Shown here: positions 24,622-34,230 of the stretch, one piece after another
Layout: the number at the start of each line of letters is the position of its first letter
Numbering within the stretch: the stretch's first letter is position 1
NCBI GenBank assembly: GCA_024401055.1
Contig: JAKSLT010000019.1
Coordinates: forward strand, 1-38,470
Direction of reading: 5' to 3'
DNA from: Bacteroidaceae bacterium
GTDB taxonomy: Bacteria; Bacteroidota; Bacteroidia; Bacteroidales; Bacteroidaceae
Length of the DNA: 38,470 nt
Made by a program: the position numbers and the translations under genes
Notes under the pieces: generated by a model
Told to the model about the DNA's origin: nothing
The model's input: only the letters and a program-made list of their open reading frames with translations
Database searches by the model: none

Positions 24622-24683
24622 GACTATTAATTTTCACGAAGAAGAGAAATCAATGTAATTAAAACTTATTAAACACTTTTATT

Positions 24684-25439
24684 ATGGAACAAGAAACCAA
24701 CATTCAAGAAATTATTGAGAAAGCCAACCAAGGCGATGCCTATTCTCAATACCAATTAGGAACATTTTACGCAGCGGGGAATGGTGTGAACCAGTCAGAT
24801 GAAGAGGCTGTCAAGTGGATTCGCTTAGCTGCAGACCAAAATTATGTAGTTGCACAGACTTTATTAGGTGTCTTTTATGAAAAAGGAATGTTCGTAAACC
24901 AATCTGATGAAGAGGCGGCTAAATGGTATATACTGGCGGAGGAGCATGGCTTTGAACTAACCCCTCAACTGAAAAATCAGATATTGGAAGTTCTGGGAGT
25001 AGAAACAGATGAAGAATCCACACCCCAACAAGAGGACTATGATATATCTGAATTGGAAGCTCTGTATGAGGAGGCTGTGGAAAAGACTACTAAATGGTTT
25101 AGGCTGTATGTGGAACACTATAAGTATTTGATGAATCGTTCGCCTGATATAGAGAGTACAATGAAAAATGTGGCGAAAAGTACTGATGATACCTTGCAAA
25201 GTGTTCAAAAGAGCATAGAGGAACTTCGTCAATATCGAGGCGCGCTATTTGCCAATTATAAAGAAAAAACCGAGAAAGTGCTAAGAAAAATCATAGACGA
25301 TACTGATTCCCGGCTTCAAGAGCTGGAGGACAAAAATAATGACGGGAGCGGCTGTGCTGTGTTCCTCGTATTCTTACTTTCCCCGATGCTCGCAGCAGGA
25401 ATGTACGGATTATGTTCATTCCTGTCATGGATCGTTTAA
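24684..25439 (+). CDS. Sel1-repeat protein with coiled coil and C-terminal membrane anchor
   Basis: A 251-residue protein. Residues ~18-95 hold two Sel1-like repeats (YSQYQLGTFYAAGNGVNQSD and AQTLLGVFYEKGMFVNQSD, each followed by EEA-x-KW), a scaffold for protein-protein contacts. An acidic linker (TDEESTPQQEDYDISELE) follows, then a long charged helical region (~residues 140-220) likely to be a coiled coil, and a C-terminal hydrophobic segment (CAVFLVFLLSPMLAAGMYGL) that would anchor the tail in the membrane. There is no signal peptide. It lies between the 108-aa gene and the M42 peptidase and ends in its own terminator. A cell-surface or immunity role in the island is conceivable but unsupported. 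Confidence 0.75.
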   Translation: MEQETNIQEIIEKANQGDAYSQYQLGTFYAAGNGVNQSDEEAVKWIRLAADQNYVVAQTLLGVFYEKGMFVNQSDEEAAKWYILAEEHGFELTPQLKNQILEVLGVETDEESTPQQEDYDISELEALYEEAVEKTTKWFRLYVEHYKYLMNRSPDIESTMKNVAKSTDDTLQSVQKSIEELRQYRGALFANYKEKTEKVLRKIIDDTDSRLQELEDKNNDGSGCAVFLVFLLSPMLAAGMYGLCSFLSWIV

Positions 25440-25462
25440 GAAATTAGGTAATAGATTTCCAA

Positions 25463-25495
25463 AAATAGCATAGGGGTACTATGCTATTTTTTTGA
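25463..25495 (+). terminator. Terminator after the Sel1-repeat gene
   Basis: A 10-bp stem (aaatagcata / tatgctattt) with a 7-base loop followed by T's, 23 bp after the stop codon and ending just before the M42 peptidase start. Confidence 0.78.
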
Positions 25496-25509
25496 TTAGA
25501 TATTTCAAT

Positions 25510-26490
25510 ATGGAAAATTCAACACACAACTTCGCGGGATTGATGAAAGCCTTTGCCAAAGAAGTCCATACAGACGTCCTTGGTAATATAATAGCCCATA
25601 AGCCAGGGAAAGGCCAACGTATCATGCTCGTTGCTCATCATGATGTGGTTCGCCTGATGATAACTTATGTTGACGGGAATGGTTTCTTGTATGTAAAACC
25701 AGCAGGCGGCATAGATGCGTCCATACTTCCAGCAAGAAAGGTGGTAATAAGGCATGGCGACAAGAAAGTACCGGGTATTATAGGCAAGAGACCCATGCAC
25801 CTGATGAAAGAAGAGTCTTGCGCCAAGGTCACTTATGATAGTTTGTGGATAGATATAGGCGCAAAGGACAAAGAGGAAGCATTGGGTATGGTCTCGATAG
25901 GCGATTACGCTTACTACGATGCCGAGTATGAAGAGTTTCCCAACAACATCATAGCGGGGAACTACTTAGATGACCATGCGGGATTGGATGTTTTGTTGAA
26001 TTTGGCAAAAAAACTTGCAAATGCTGTGATACCGTGGGATGTCTATTTTGTTGCTTCCAATCACGAAGAGATAGGTATGCGCGGAGCATGTGTCGCAGCT
26101 CATACAATAAAGCCGGACGTGTGTATTTGTATAGATGTCACACACGCCACGGACTACCCGACAATGAACCCGGCCAGTGATGGCGACATAAAGTTAGGAG
26201 AAGGATGTGTGTTGGCAAAAGGTCCCAATATATCACCAGCCTTGCAACGCTCTATTGAGGATATGGCAATTCTTAATAACATACAATACCAAATTGAGGT
26301 AAGCCCATACCCTACGGGGACAGATGCAAATGTTATCCAGCTGTCCGGTGACGGTGTTGAGACTGCAGTCATATCAATTCCTTGCCGTTATATGCATACC
26401 CCATACGAAGTCTGCTCAAAAAAAGATATAGAGTCTGCCGTAAATCTTCTTTATGGATTTCTGTATGAGGGAAAATATGATGAAAAGTAG
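25510..26490 (+). CDS. M42-family metallo-aminopeptidase
   Basis: A 326-residue M42 (glutamyl aminopeptidase/tetrahedral aminopeptidase) peptidase. The metal and catalytic set is complete: AHHD with H43, LDDHAG with D154, HEEIG with E186/E187, CIDVTHATD with D209, and RYMHTPYE with H296. It should trim N-terminal residues from peptides in the cytoplasm. The N-terminus is ~25 residues shorter than usual for the family and begins at 'MENSTHNFAGLMKAFAKE'; a TTG start at 25492 would add six residues. ATG 25510 was chosen. As island cargo it could process the modified peptide made by the nearby radical SAM system, but it lies beyond two terminators, so this link is only inferred. Confidence 0.88.
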   Translation: MENSTHNFAGLMKAFAKEVHTDVLGNIIAHKPGKGQRIMLVAHHDVVRLMITYVDGNGFLYVKPAGGIDASILPARKVVIRHGDKKVPGIIGKRPMHLMKEESCAKVTYDSLWIDIGAKDKEEALGMVSIGDYAYYDAEYEEFPNNIIAGNYLDDHAGLDVLLNLAKKLANAVIPWDVYFVASNHEEIGMRGACVAAHTIKPDVCICIDVTHATDYPTMNPASDGDIKLGEGCVLAKGPNISPALQRSIEDMAILNNIQYQIEVSPYPTGTDANVIQLSGDGVETAVISIPCRYMHTPYEVCSKKDIESAVNLLYGFLYEGKYDEK

Positions 26491-26509
26491 GTGTGCCCTA
26501 CGTTAAAAT

Positions 26510-26561
26510 TTTGCCTCCCTCTTGTCTCCCTATAAATCAGGGGACACAAGAGAGAGGCAAA
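26510..26561 (+). terminator. Hairpin terminator after the M42 peptidase
   Basis: A long imperfect stem (tttgcctccctcttgtctccc with gggacacaagagagaggcaa) and short AT loop, ~20 bp after the stop codon; weak T-run. It ends close to the right island repeat. Confidence 0.6.
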
Positions 26562-26593
26562 TCGTTTTGGGAAACCTTTCTGCTATGAAAGTT

Positions 26594-27331
26594 CTATACT
26601 TTGTGCGTGGCCACGGTGCAGACAAAATGGGGGAATACCTGCGTTTCAAAAAGGAAACGGTCGGTGGCGAGGAGGCGTTTGAGTTCTTCGCCGTCGGTGA
26701 GGCCTGTGCCGAGGAGTTTTAGGGCGGATTCTTTCTGCGTCCAGAGGGTGGTAAAGCGGAGGTCGCGCTCCTCGGGGACGGCCTCTATCTCACGTAATTC
26801 GGCAGGCGAACATACGTATTCCGCCAGCGAGGGTGTGTAGCGCCCACGCATCTCTATATCTACGCCTACGGGCTCCTCCGCCACTACGGCTGCTACGGCT
26901 TCGGTGCAATGGGAGAGGTTGAAAAAAAGCCCGACCGGCCCCCTCCCCGCTCCCCCTTTGGGGGAGTGCCCAGAGAACGATGAAGAACACGCGCTGCAGC
27001 TCTCCCCCAAAGGGGGAGCGGGGAGGGGGCTTGTTAGGTCTAACTCCGGTTTGCCGTGCTCCCCAATTATAAAGCGGGGTTGTTCGGTAATGCCGTAGTG
27101 CTCGCGCAGAAGGTGGCAGAGAAGAAGGTAGGCGGCAGCACTCTGCGCCTGCCCGCTTTCAAACTTATAGGCCAACGCCTCGGCCCTGCGCCATTCGGGA
27201 AGCGCGGCAAGCGCTGCCTGAAGGCGGGGACCGCGGAGCTGGCCTATGGTTAAAGCCCCTCCTCGCCACGGCTGCTTCGCACCGTGGCACCCCTCCCCCT
27301 GCTGGGAGGGGAAGATACCTCTAAAGGACAT
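26594..27331 (-). CDS. 4'-phosphopantetheinyl transferase with repeat-derived inserts
   Basis: A 245-residue Sfp-type phosphopantetheinyl transferase, which moves the phosphopantetheine arm from CoA to carrier proteins. Motifs: FFNLSHC, GVDIE (D158, E160), and WTQKESALK (K200, E201), the Mg/CoA-binding set. Residues ~100-134 (from LTSPLPAPPLGE to GRGPVG) are coded by a perfect 28-bp inverted repeat and spacer (26939-27029) inserted in frame just before the NLSH motif. The N-terminus (FPSQQGEGCHGAKQPW) is coded by another hairpin repeat (27255-27325). ATG 27331 was chosen; a TTG at 27352 would be longer. Whether the enzyme still works with these inserts is unclear. Its 3' end is the island's repeat. 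Confidence 0.85.
   Translation of the reverse strand: MSFRGIFPSQQGEGCHGAKQPWRGGALTIGQLRGPRLQAALAALPEWRRAEALAYKFESGQAQSAAAYLLLCHLLREHYGITEQPRFIIGEHGKPELDLTSPLPAPPLGESCSACSSSFSGHSPKGGAGRGPVGLFFNLSHCTEAVAAVVAEEPVGVDIEMRGRYTPSLAEYVCSPAELREIEAVPEERDLRFTTLWTQKESALKLLGTGLTDGEELKRLLATDRFLFETQVFPHFVCTVATHKV
26598..26667. repeat. Island direct repeat, right copy (in the intact PPTase gene)
   Basis: Matches 21860-21929 at 67/70 positions. It forms the last ~23 codons of the phosphopantetheinyl transferase. Confidence 0.85.
26939..27029. repeat. Perfect 28-bp inverted repeat inserted in the PPTase gene
   Basis: Arms 26939-26966 and 27002-27029 are exact reverse complements and each holds its own hairpin (ctccccctttgggggag). 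The 35-base spacer is coding too. Read in frame in the transferase. Confidence 0.9.
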
Positions 27332-27486
27332 GTCTTTGGGAAGGGAGGGCAAGGTACGTATTGTGAGAGGCTGGTTATTTATGTCGGAACCAAGAATAAT
27401 GTGTGCGGCCTATAGAGGTATCTTCCCCTCCCTACAGGGGGAGGGGTGGCGGAGCACCGCAGGTGGCTCCGACGGGGAGAGGCTGT
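27255..27486. repeat. Two GC-rich hairpin repeats between GH89 and the PPTase
   Basis: A copy at about 27255-27325 overlaps the PPTase 5' end (second stem ccacgg/ccgtgg around TGC-ttc-GCA). A copy at about 27412-27486 has the typical 'tatagaggtatcttcccctc' start and gcggagc/gctccg stem. No gene lies in 27332-27528. Confidence 0.85.
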
Positions 27487-27528
27487 AGGGAGAGGCTGTA
27501 GAGAGGTCTGTAGTGAGAGCCGTTTGCT

Positions 27529-30500
27529 CTACTTAATCACCTTCTTCCTTCGCTCAATAACAATGTCGTGGCGCAGGCCTTCAGCGGCGCGACGACCGCT
27601 GATGGCGAAAGGGATGGCTTGGGCCTCCTTTCCTGTTGAACCCTTGCCAACCGTTGCGGTGGTGATGGCGTCGGGAAGTCCCTCGGCACCCACGAACTCG
27701 AAGGTGTACTGGCAGCCGGCGTCGGCACTGCTGGTGGCGTCGCTGACGGCGGCACCCCAGTTATAGACCTTCTTACCGATGCCGTCGTCGAAACCGGTCT
27801 GGTTTATCATTTGGTTGCTGCCGCAGTAGATGCGGAAGCATCCTTCGGCGTCGCTGGCCTTGAGTTTCCAGCCGGCGGAGGGCTTGGTGCCTACGGTCTT
27901 GAGTTGCGTGTCGTTGCTGGCGGTGGGAGAGATATAAGAGCCGTCGGCCTTGTTCTGGATGTCATAGGAACCGTCGGTGCGCTGGTAGAAGTACCAGATG
28001 CTCTTGTTGTCCTTGGGGTTCTGCACGCCGATGACGCCCTTGGCCTTGCCCTGCGAATAAGCGTAGCGGGTCTCGCGGTTGGGCGTGTAGAAGCGGTAGC
28101 CGTACTTCACGTCGGCCGTGCTGCTCTTCGGGCCGTGGATGGTGCCGGTGGAGGCGCGGAAGTAGGAGATGAGGGCTGCGCTCAACGTGTCGTAGGCCTG
28201 CTTGGCAGCCGTGGCGGACGGATTGGTGGCAGCCGTCTGTTCGGCAGCGGCGATGGCGGACTGCAGGGTGGCGGTGGCTTCGGGGTTGAAGTAACCTACC
28301 TGCGTGTCGTCGGCACCGCCGTTGAGGGCACCGTGGGCGTAGGCCACGAGGTCGATGAGGCGGTTGGCGTCGGCGTTGGAGCCCTTCACGATGAGGGCGT
28401 CCCAAATGTCGGCCCACTGGGCGAGGAAGGTGTCGAACGACTTATGGTCGATGTTCTGGGCTTCCTGCTCGAGTTGTGCAATGGCCTCGTTCAGGGCCTG
28501 CTTGCTCGTGGGGTAGCCGGGTTGTCCGAAGAGGGCGTCCTGCGTGTAGCCGCTGAGGCGCTTGATGTAGCGGGTGTAGTCAGCGGTGCGGGCCTCCAGC
28601 ACCATGGCGGGCGAGACGTTCTCGATGGTCCAGTGGCTTCCGGCGAAGTAGTCCGTGCCGTTCTTGTAGCCGTAGAAAATCACGAGGTCGTCGGGCTTGT
28701 TGAAGTGGAGGGCGGGCTTGCCGGAGGGTGCTGCCGTGGGCAGGAGGGCCAGCCAGTTCTTGTCGTTGTTGGCCCATTCTATCTTCAGGTCGGCGTTGAC
28801 GGGAGCGCGGAAGGAGTAGGCGCTGCTGCCGTCCACGGCCACATAGTCGCCGTTGCGGCTCTCAAGCACGAGGGTGCCGTCGGCATTCTGGAGGATGCGC
28901 CATATCTGCGTCTCGGTCTTGGTATCTACCTGTGCGTCGAGGCGGGCGTTGTCGCCGGCGGCGGTGAGCACGCGGCCGATGTTGTCGTCGTAGGCGCAGC
29001 GGAAGGCATACCAGTGATTCTCGCGGTCGGTGCTGACCTTGTAGGCGTCGAGCGTCTCGAAGTTAATCTCGCAGGCTGACTTGGCCTCTGCCAGCACGTC
29101 GGCAAAGAAGCCGAGTGTGTCGGCAGGCACGGGCTCGTATTCGGAGAGCGTGGGGGCGCTTTCCACCCAGGCCTCTTCCCACTTGTACTGGTTGCTCTTG
29201 CCATCCCACGCCTTGCGGCCGAGGGCGGCGTTCCACTTGTGGAGGATGCGGGGACGGTAGTAGTCGCGCACCAGTCCGGCCCATACGCGGGCGGCGTAGT
29301 CCTGCACGGGCTCGGCACTCTTATGATCCTTGCCGAACCATACGGTGACGATGCGGCGGGCATTCTGGGCGTTGCGCTTAGCACTGCTGGAGTAACCCTT
29401 CTGGGCGAAGTCCTCCCAGCGCTTGAGGTTGTATATGGGGTGGCAGGTGAGGACGCGGTCCATGCTGAGCATCAGGTGGTCGAGCACGCCGATGAGGGAG
29501 TCGGCCATCGTGGTGTTGCCCACGCTGACATAGTTCTGAATACGGCCGTTGAGTTTCTCTATCTTACCGCCGCAGTACATGGCCACGGCTTCGGCCATAT
29601 CGGCTTGGGCCAGCGGACTGTTGAGGGCGCGGATGTCCTCGATATTGGAGAAGAGCGTCTCTACGCCTTTGTAGAAGTTGTCGTTCTGGCTGGCGGAGCC
29701 GGAGCCCAGACCGCCGTCGTACTGCCATCCGAAGCGCGGATGGTCGGTGAAGTAGTTATACACGGAGTTGCGCAGGGCGGTGTGGAAGGCCTGCTGTTCG
29801 GCAGTGTAGCCGCCGTAGCGGGAGTTGGCGTACTGCTTAATCCAGGTGTCGAGGTTGATGGTCTTCTTCGAAGCCACCCAGCCGCCGTCGGTGATGAGCT
29901 CGTAGATCATCTCGTTGTTCTCCACGCCTTCGGCCGTGATGCCGTAGCCGGAGAGAGAACTCTTCTTCGTGGAGTTGTTGAGCGTGTTGAGGAAGCCCTG
30001 GGCGTAGTCGCTGAGCTTGCCAGTCATGGTGTTCTTGCCGCCCATGTTGGGCAGGAGGGTATATACCCAGTCCTTGCCGTCGAAGGAGTTGTAGGACTCC
30101 CAACTCTTGTTGCCGTAGCTGTACTCGGGGCTCATATAGAGCACCATGAACTGGTCGTTAGGCACGCTGCTGGTGAGCGCCTGGAACTTGTTCAGGCCCC
30201 AGCTGCTCTGCTGGAAGTTGAAGGTCCAGCCCTGCGTCACCCACACCACGTCGGGGTTGGCGCTGCCTTCCTTGATGCTCTTCCAGATGTTCTGGCCGTA
30301 GGCAGGGAGTTCGGTGGCGGAGGGAATGGCCATCTCGTTGAAGGAGTCGGAGAGGTAGTACTTGCGCACGCCGAATTCCTTCTCCCATTCCTTGATGAAC
30401 TTCGAGCCTACCTCGGCAAAGGCTGCGCTGGTGGGATTGAGGCGGTAGTTCTGGTGGGTGCCGTCAATGCACCATCCCCAGCCCACACGCTCGGTAGAGG

Positions 30501-31269
30501 TGCCTTTCACGCGGGTAGCGAAGTTGCCGGGCACGAAACCGCCGAAAGCCGGACAGATGGGCTTCATGCCGAGCGAGTCCATGCGGTTGAGGACGTGGTG
30601 GGCAATTTCCAGCTGGCGGTTGTTCCATTCGTCGCCCAGCGGGCCGTCGAAGGTGTTGCAGCTGAGGTTACCCATGCGGAACCAAGGCAGATGGGCGGGA
30701 CCCACCTCCCAGGCATCGATGTCCTTCGCCGTGAGGCCCATGCTGAGGAACACGCGGCGGTAGATAATCTCCTGTGCCAGGAGGAAGAGCGGCATATCCA
30801 CGCCGTGCAGGGCCATCCAGTCCAGTTCCTTGTCCCAGCGGTCTTCATCCCAATAGGGCATGGTGTAGCCGTAGGTCACGACGTTGAAGTACTGGTGGTC
30901 GCGGTACTGCGAAGTGAACGACTTGGTGGCGGTGGTGATGTCGGCAGGCTTCTCAAAGCGCTTGCCGCTCCAGCTCATGATGCCGGCGTTCTTGCTCTTC
31001 GTCCAGTCGTAGAAACCGCGGCAGGCGGCCACGGCACTGGAGGCCTTCACCGTCACGGTGTTGCCCGAGGCACTGTATTCATATTTGTCACAGCCCTTCG
31101 TGGTGGGCGCGAGCGACAGTTCCACAACGACATTCACCTTGCCGTCCGTGAAGCGGTTGATGATGTCGGTGGCCGCCTTCTCTCCGGCGGCACGCTGCTC
31201 GGCCGTGAGCTGCGCCATCATGGGCAGGCTCAAGAAGAGACCGAGAAGGATGGTCAGTAACTTGTTCAT
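27529..31269 (-). CDS. GH89 alpha-N-acetylglucosaminidase, large secreted form
   Basis: A 1246-residue secreted enzyme (MNKLLTILLGLFLSLPMMAQ signal). Residues ~25-740 form the NAGLU/GH89 region: GFYDWTKSKNAGIMSW, YDWE-like YWDEDRWDKELDWMALHGVDMPL, LPWFRMGNL, DSFNEM with likely catalytic E312, and GITAEGVENNEMIYEL with likely catalytic E447 (by comparison with human NAGLU Glu316/Glu446). It removes terminal alpha-GlcNAc, for instance from gastric-type mucin or heparan. Beyond ~740 the protein has lectin-like and helical FIVAR-like modules (LNEAIAQLEQEAQNID, LQSAIAAAEQTAATNPSATA) and ends in a tail ISGRRAAEGLRHDIVIERR. ATG 31269 keeps the signal peptide; a longer start was rejected. Confidence 0.92.
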   Translation of the reverse strand: MNKLLTILLGLFLSLPMMAQLTAEQRAAGEKAATDIINRFTDGKVNVVVELSLAPTTKGCDKYEYSASGNTVTVKASSAVAACRGFYDWTKSKNAGIMSWSGKRFEKPADITTATKSFTSQYRDHQYFNVVTYGYTMPYWDEDRWDKELDWMALHGVDMPLFLLAQEIIYRRVFLSMGLTAKDIDAWEVGPAHLPWFRMGNLSCNTFDGPLGDEWNNRQLEIAHHVLNRMDSLGMKPICPAFGGFVPGNFATRVKGTSTERVGWGWCIDGTHQNYRLNPTSAAFAEVGSKFIKEWEKEFGVRKYYLSDSFNEMAIPSATELPAYGQNIWKSIKEGSANPDVVWVTQGWTFNFQQSSWGLNKFQALTSSVPNDQFMVLYMSPEYSYGNKSWESYNSFDGKDWVYTLLPNMGGKNTMTGKLSDYAQGFLNTLNNSTKKSSLSGYGITAEGVENNEMIYELITDGGWVASKKTINLDTWIKQYANSRYGGYTAEQQAFHTALRNSVYNYFTDHPRFGWQYDGGLGSGSASQNDNFYKGVETLFSNIEDIRALNSPLAQADMAEAVAMYCGGKIEKLNGRIQNYVSVGNTTMADSLIGVLDHLMLSMDRVLTCHPIYNLKRWEDFAQKGYSSSAKRNAQNARRIVTVWFGKDHKSAEPVQDYAARVWAGLVRDYYRPRILHKWNAALGRKAWDGKSNQYKWEEAWVESAPTLSEYEPVPADTLGFFADVLAEAKSACEINFETLDAYKVSTDRENHWYAFRCAYDDNIGRVLTAAGDNARLDAQVDTKTETQIWRILQNADGTLVLESRNGDYVAVDGSSAYSFRAPVNADLKIEWANNDKNWLALLPTAAPSGKPALHFNKPDDLVIFYGYKNGTDYFAGSHWTIENVSPAMVLEARTADYTRYIKRLSGYTQDALFGQPGYPTSKQALNEAIAQLEQEAQNIDHKSFDTFLAQWADIWDALIVKGSNADANRLIDLVAYAHGALNGGADDTQVGYFNPEATATLQSAIAAAEQTAATNPSATAAKQAYDTLSAALISYFRASTGTIHGPKSSTADVKYGYRFYTPNRETRYAYSQGKAKGVIGVQNPKDNKSIWYFYQRTDGSYDIQNKADGSYISPTASNDTQLKTVGTKPSAGWKLKASDAEGCFRIYCGSNQMINQTGFDDGIGKKVYNWGAAVSDATSSADAGCQYTFEFVGAEGLPDAITTATVGKGSTGKEAQAIPFAISGRRAAEGLRHDIVIERRKKVIK

Positions 31270-31371
31270 AGCTTGAATGTAACCCTTAATGCAGGGGGTA
31301 AATCTCATAGTTTATGTGTAAAAGGAGTTGATGCTTGTTGCAAATATTTACAAGTCAAAGCCTGTGGATGT

Positions 31372-31600
31372 TTTTTATCAAGAATTAAAGAATTAAAGAA
31401 TTTTTCAGTGCGAGCAGCAGTGAATTTTAGGGAATTGCTGTGCAGGGCACAGCTGAATTAAAGCAAGGAGTGCAGTGTTGCAGACTAGTATTGCAGACTG
31501 TCCGCATGGAATTCTGCGGCACCGTGCCGCTAATTCAAGAAAATTCAAAACAAGAAGGATAACGAAGAAAATTCTTAAATTCTTAAATTCTTGATAAAAA
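31372..31600. repeat. AT-rich 229-bp structured repeat, copy A (downstream of recA)
   Basis: Terminal inverted repeats tttttatcaagaattaaag / ttcttgataaaaa, inner inverted pair gaattttagggaattg / caattccctaaaattc, and hairpins such as ctgtgcagggcacag. Inverted relative to copy B, so recA sits between opposing copies. A non-autonomous MITE-like element is a fair guess. Confidence 0.8.
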
Positions 31601-31619
31601 TAAATATCCCCAAGAAAGC

Positions 31620-32636
<1,017 letters not shown>

Positions 32637-32671
32637 ATATTTAGATGTTTAGTTAATAATTTCTTTGGTAT

Positions 32672-32878
32672 TTTTTTATCAAGAATTTAAGAATTAAGGA
32701 ATTTTCTTCGTTAGCCTTTTTGTTTTGAATTCTTTTGAATTAGCGGCACGATGCCGCAGAATTCCATGCGGACTATCTGCAATAGTGCACCTCTTACTTT
32801 AATTCGGCAGTGCCCCGCACTGCAATTCTCTAAAATTCACTGCAACTCGCAATGAAAAGTTCTTTAATTCTTGATAAA
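32672..32878. repeat. AT-rich structured repeat, copy B (upstream of recA)
   Basis: About 207 bp; ends tttttatcaagaatttaag and ttctttaattcttgata. Interior hairpins cggcacgatgccg and gcagtgccccgcactgc. Aligns to the reverse complement of copy A through most of its length. Confidence 0.8.
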
Positions 32879-32918
32879 TATATAATCGGAGAGACTTTCT
32901 CTCTTGTGTGTCCGTCCT

Positions 32919-32992
32919 TTAGTAGTATCTTCCCCTCCCAGCAGGGGGAGGGGTGGCTGAGCACCGCAGGTGGCTCAGCCGAGGAGGGGCTT
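32919..32992. repeat. GC-rich hairpin repeat at the GH130 3' end
   Basis: Core 'cccctcccagcagggggagg' and second stem ctgagc/gctcag (again paired but different). Its edge encodes the last residues and stop of GH130. Confidence 0.85.
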
Positions 32993-33955
32993 CTTCAAGA
33001 ACTCAATCACCTCGCTTATCCTACAGAACGCCATTCCCACGCAGGTGTCGGCGGCGCCGTAATATACGGTGCACTTGTCGCCTTCCGTCAGGGCGGCGCA
33101 GGGGAACACCACATTGGGCACGTCGCCGGCCAGTTCGTAGGGGGCGGCGGGACCGAGCAGGTACTCCATACTGCGATACAGCACCTTGCTGGGGTCTTCA
33201 AGGTCCAGCAGGGCGGCACCCATAGCATAGCGGTAGCCGTTGCAGGTGCGGATGACGCCGTGGTAGAACAGCAGCCAGCCTTCCTCCGTCTTTACGGGCA
33301 CGGGACCGGCACCTATCTTCAGACACTGCCAGGCACTGTCCTCAAAGGGCGTGGGACGCATCACGAGACGGTGCTCGCCCCAATACTTCATGTCGGGCGA
33401 GTAACTCACGAAGATGTCGCCGAAGGGCGTGTGGCCCGTGTCGCTGGGGCGCGACAGCATGGCGTAGCGGCCGCCTATCTTCTCGGGGAAGAGCACGCCG
33501 TTGCGGTTGAAGGGCAGGAAGGCGTTCTCACACTGGTAGAAGGTCTGGAAGTCGATGGTGTAGCCGATGCCGATGGTGGGCTGGCCTTCGTAGCCGTTGC
33601 ACCAGGTGATCCAGTAGCGGTCCTCAATCCAGCAGACGCGCGGGTCATACTTGTAGCTGCTCTGTATCATCTGCGTGTTGCCGGCCTCCCACACGATGGG
33701 CTCGTGCTGAATGTCCCAGTTCACGCCGTCTTTCGAGAAGCCAGCGAAGATATTCATCTGCACACGCTTGTTGTCGCAGCGGAACACGCCGGCGAAACCG
33801 TCCCTGAAGGGCACGACGGCAGAATTGAAGATACTGTTGCTCGACGGTATGCCGTAGCGGTCGATGATAGGATTATTCTCATAGCGCCAACAGATGTCGG
33901 TGCAGCCTGCCGGGCGTTCTTGCCAAGGAATCCTCGCTTGTGCTGTATTGTTCAT
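32975..33955 (-). CDS. GH130 beta-mannoside phosphorylase-like enzyme
   Basis: A 326-residue cytoplasmic protein of the GH130 five-bladed propeller family: [104 protein letters not shown] and [15 protein letters not shown]. These match mannooligosaccharide or mannosyl-glucose phosphorylases, which split beta-1,4-mannosides with phosphate into mannose-1-phosphate. Exact substrate is uncertain. No signal peptide is present, as expected. The last residues (KKPLLG) and the stop come from a hairpin repeat, replacing the original end. With GH5 and GH92 it suggests use of mannose-containing glycans. Copy C of the AT-rich repeat lies upstream. Confidence 0.9.
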   Translation of the reverse strand: MNNTAQARIPWQERPAGCTDICWRYENNPIIDRYGIPSSNSIFNSAVVPFRDGFAGVFRCDNKRVQMNIFAGFSKDGVNWDIQHEPIVWEAGNTQMIQSSYKYDPRVCWIEDRYWITWCNGYEGQPTIGIGYTIDFQTFYQCENAFLPFNRNGVLFPEKIGGRYAMLSRPSDTGHTPFGDIFVSYSPDMKYWGEHRLVMRPTPFEDSAWQCLKIGAGPVPVKTEEGWLLFYHGVIRTCNGYRYAMGAALLDLEDPSKVLYRSMEYLLGPAAPYELAGDVPNVVFPCAALTEGDKCTVYYGAADTCVGMAFCRISEVIEFLKKPLLG

Positions 33956-33976
33956 ATAGGTTTATTTAGGTTTTTA

Positions 33977-34207
33977 TTTTTATCAAGAATTAAAGAATTT
34001 AAGAATTTTTCTTTGCGCGTAGGAGTGAATTTTAGGGAATTGCGGCACGATGCCGCAGAATTCCATGCGGACAGTCTGCAATACTAGTCTGTAACACTGC
34101 ACCTCTTACTATAATTCAGCTGTGCCCAGCACAGCAATTCCTAAAAATTCTCATTCCTCCAATTGTATATGAAGAAATTCTTAAATTCTTTAATTCTTGA
34201 TAAAAAA
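33977..34207. repeat. AT-rich structured repeat, copy C
   Basis: About 231 bp between the dehydrogenase and GH130, same layout as A and B: tttttatcaagaattaaag at one end and ttctttaattcttgataaaa at the other, with cggcacgatgccg and ctgtgcccagcacag hairpins inside. Confidence 0.82.
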
Positions 34208-34230
34208 TACTTATCCCCGCGGGTGGGTCT

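Larger units (their letters stand above)
21860..26667. mobile_element. 4.7-kb genomic island with 70-bp direct repeats at the 3' end of a PPTase gene
   Basis: Direct repeats 21860-21929 and 26598-26667 agree at 67 of 70 positions. The right copy is the end of the intact phosphopantetheinyl transferase gene and the left copy is a detached fragment, as expected for an island that integrates into a gene's 3' end while restoring it. The interior is visibly AT-richer: one 60-base line at 24301 has 19 G/C, against 44 in the line at 20821. Cargo: radical SAM/SPASM enzyme, 34-aa peptide, 108-aa unknown, Sel1-repeat membrane protein, M42 peptidase. No integrase is present, so the island is either a remnant or mobilised in trans. 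Confidence 0.72.

Noticed and set aside
29239-31260. Plus-strand 673-codon frame opposite GH89
   Set aside because: Shadow of the GH89 gene, which has its catalytic motifs on the minus strand.
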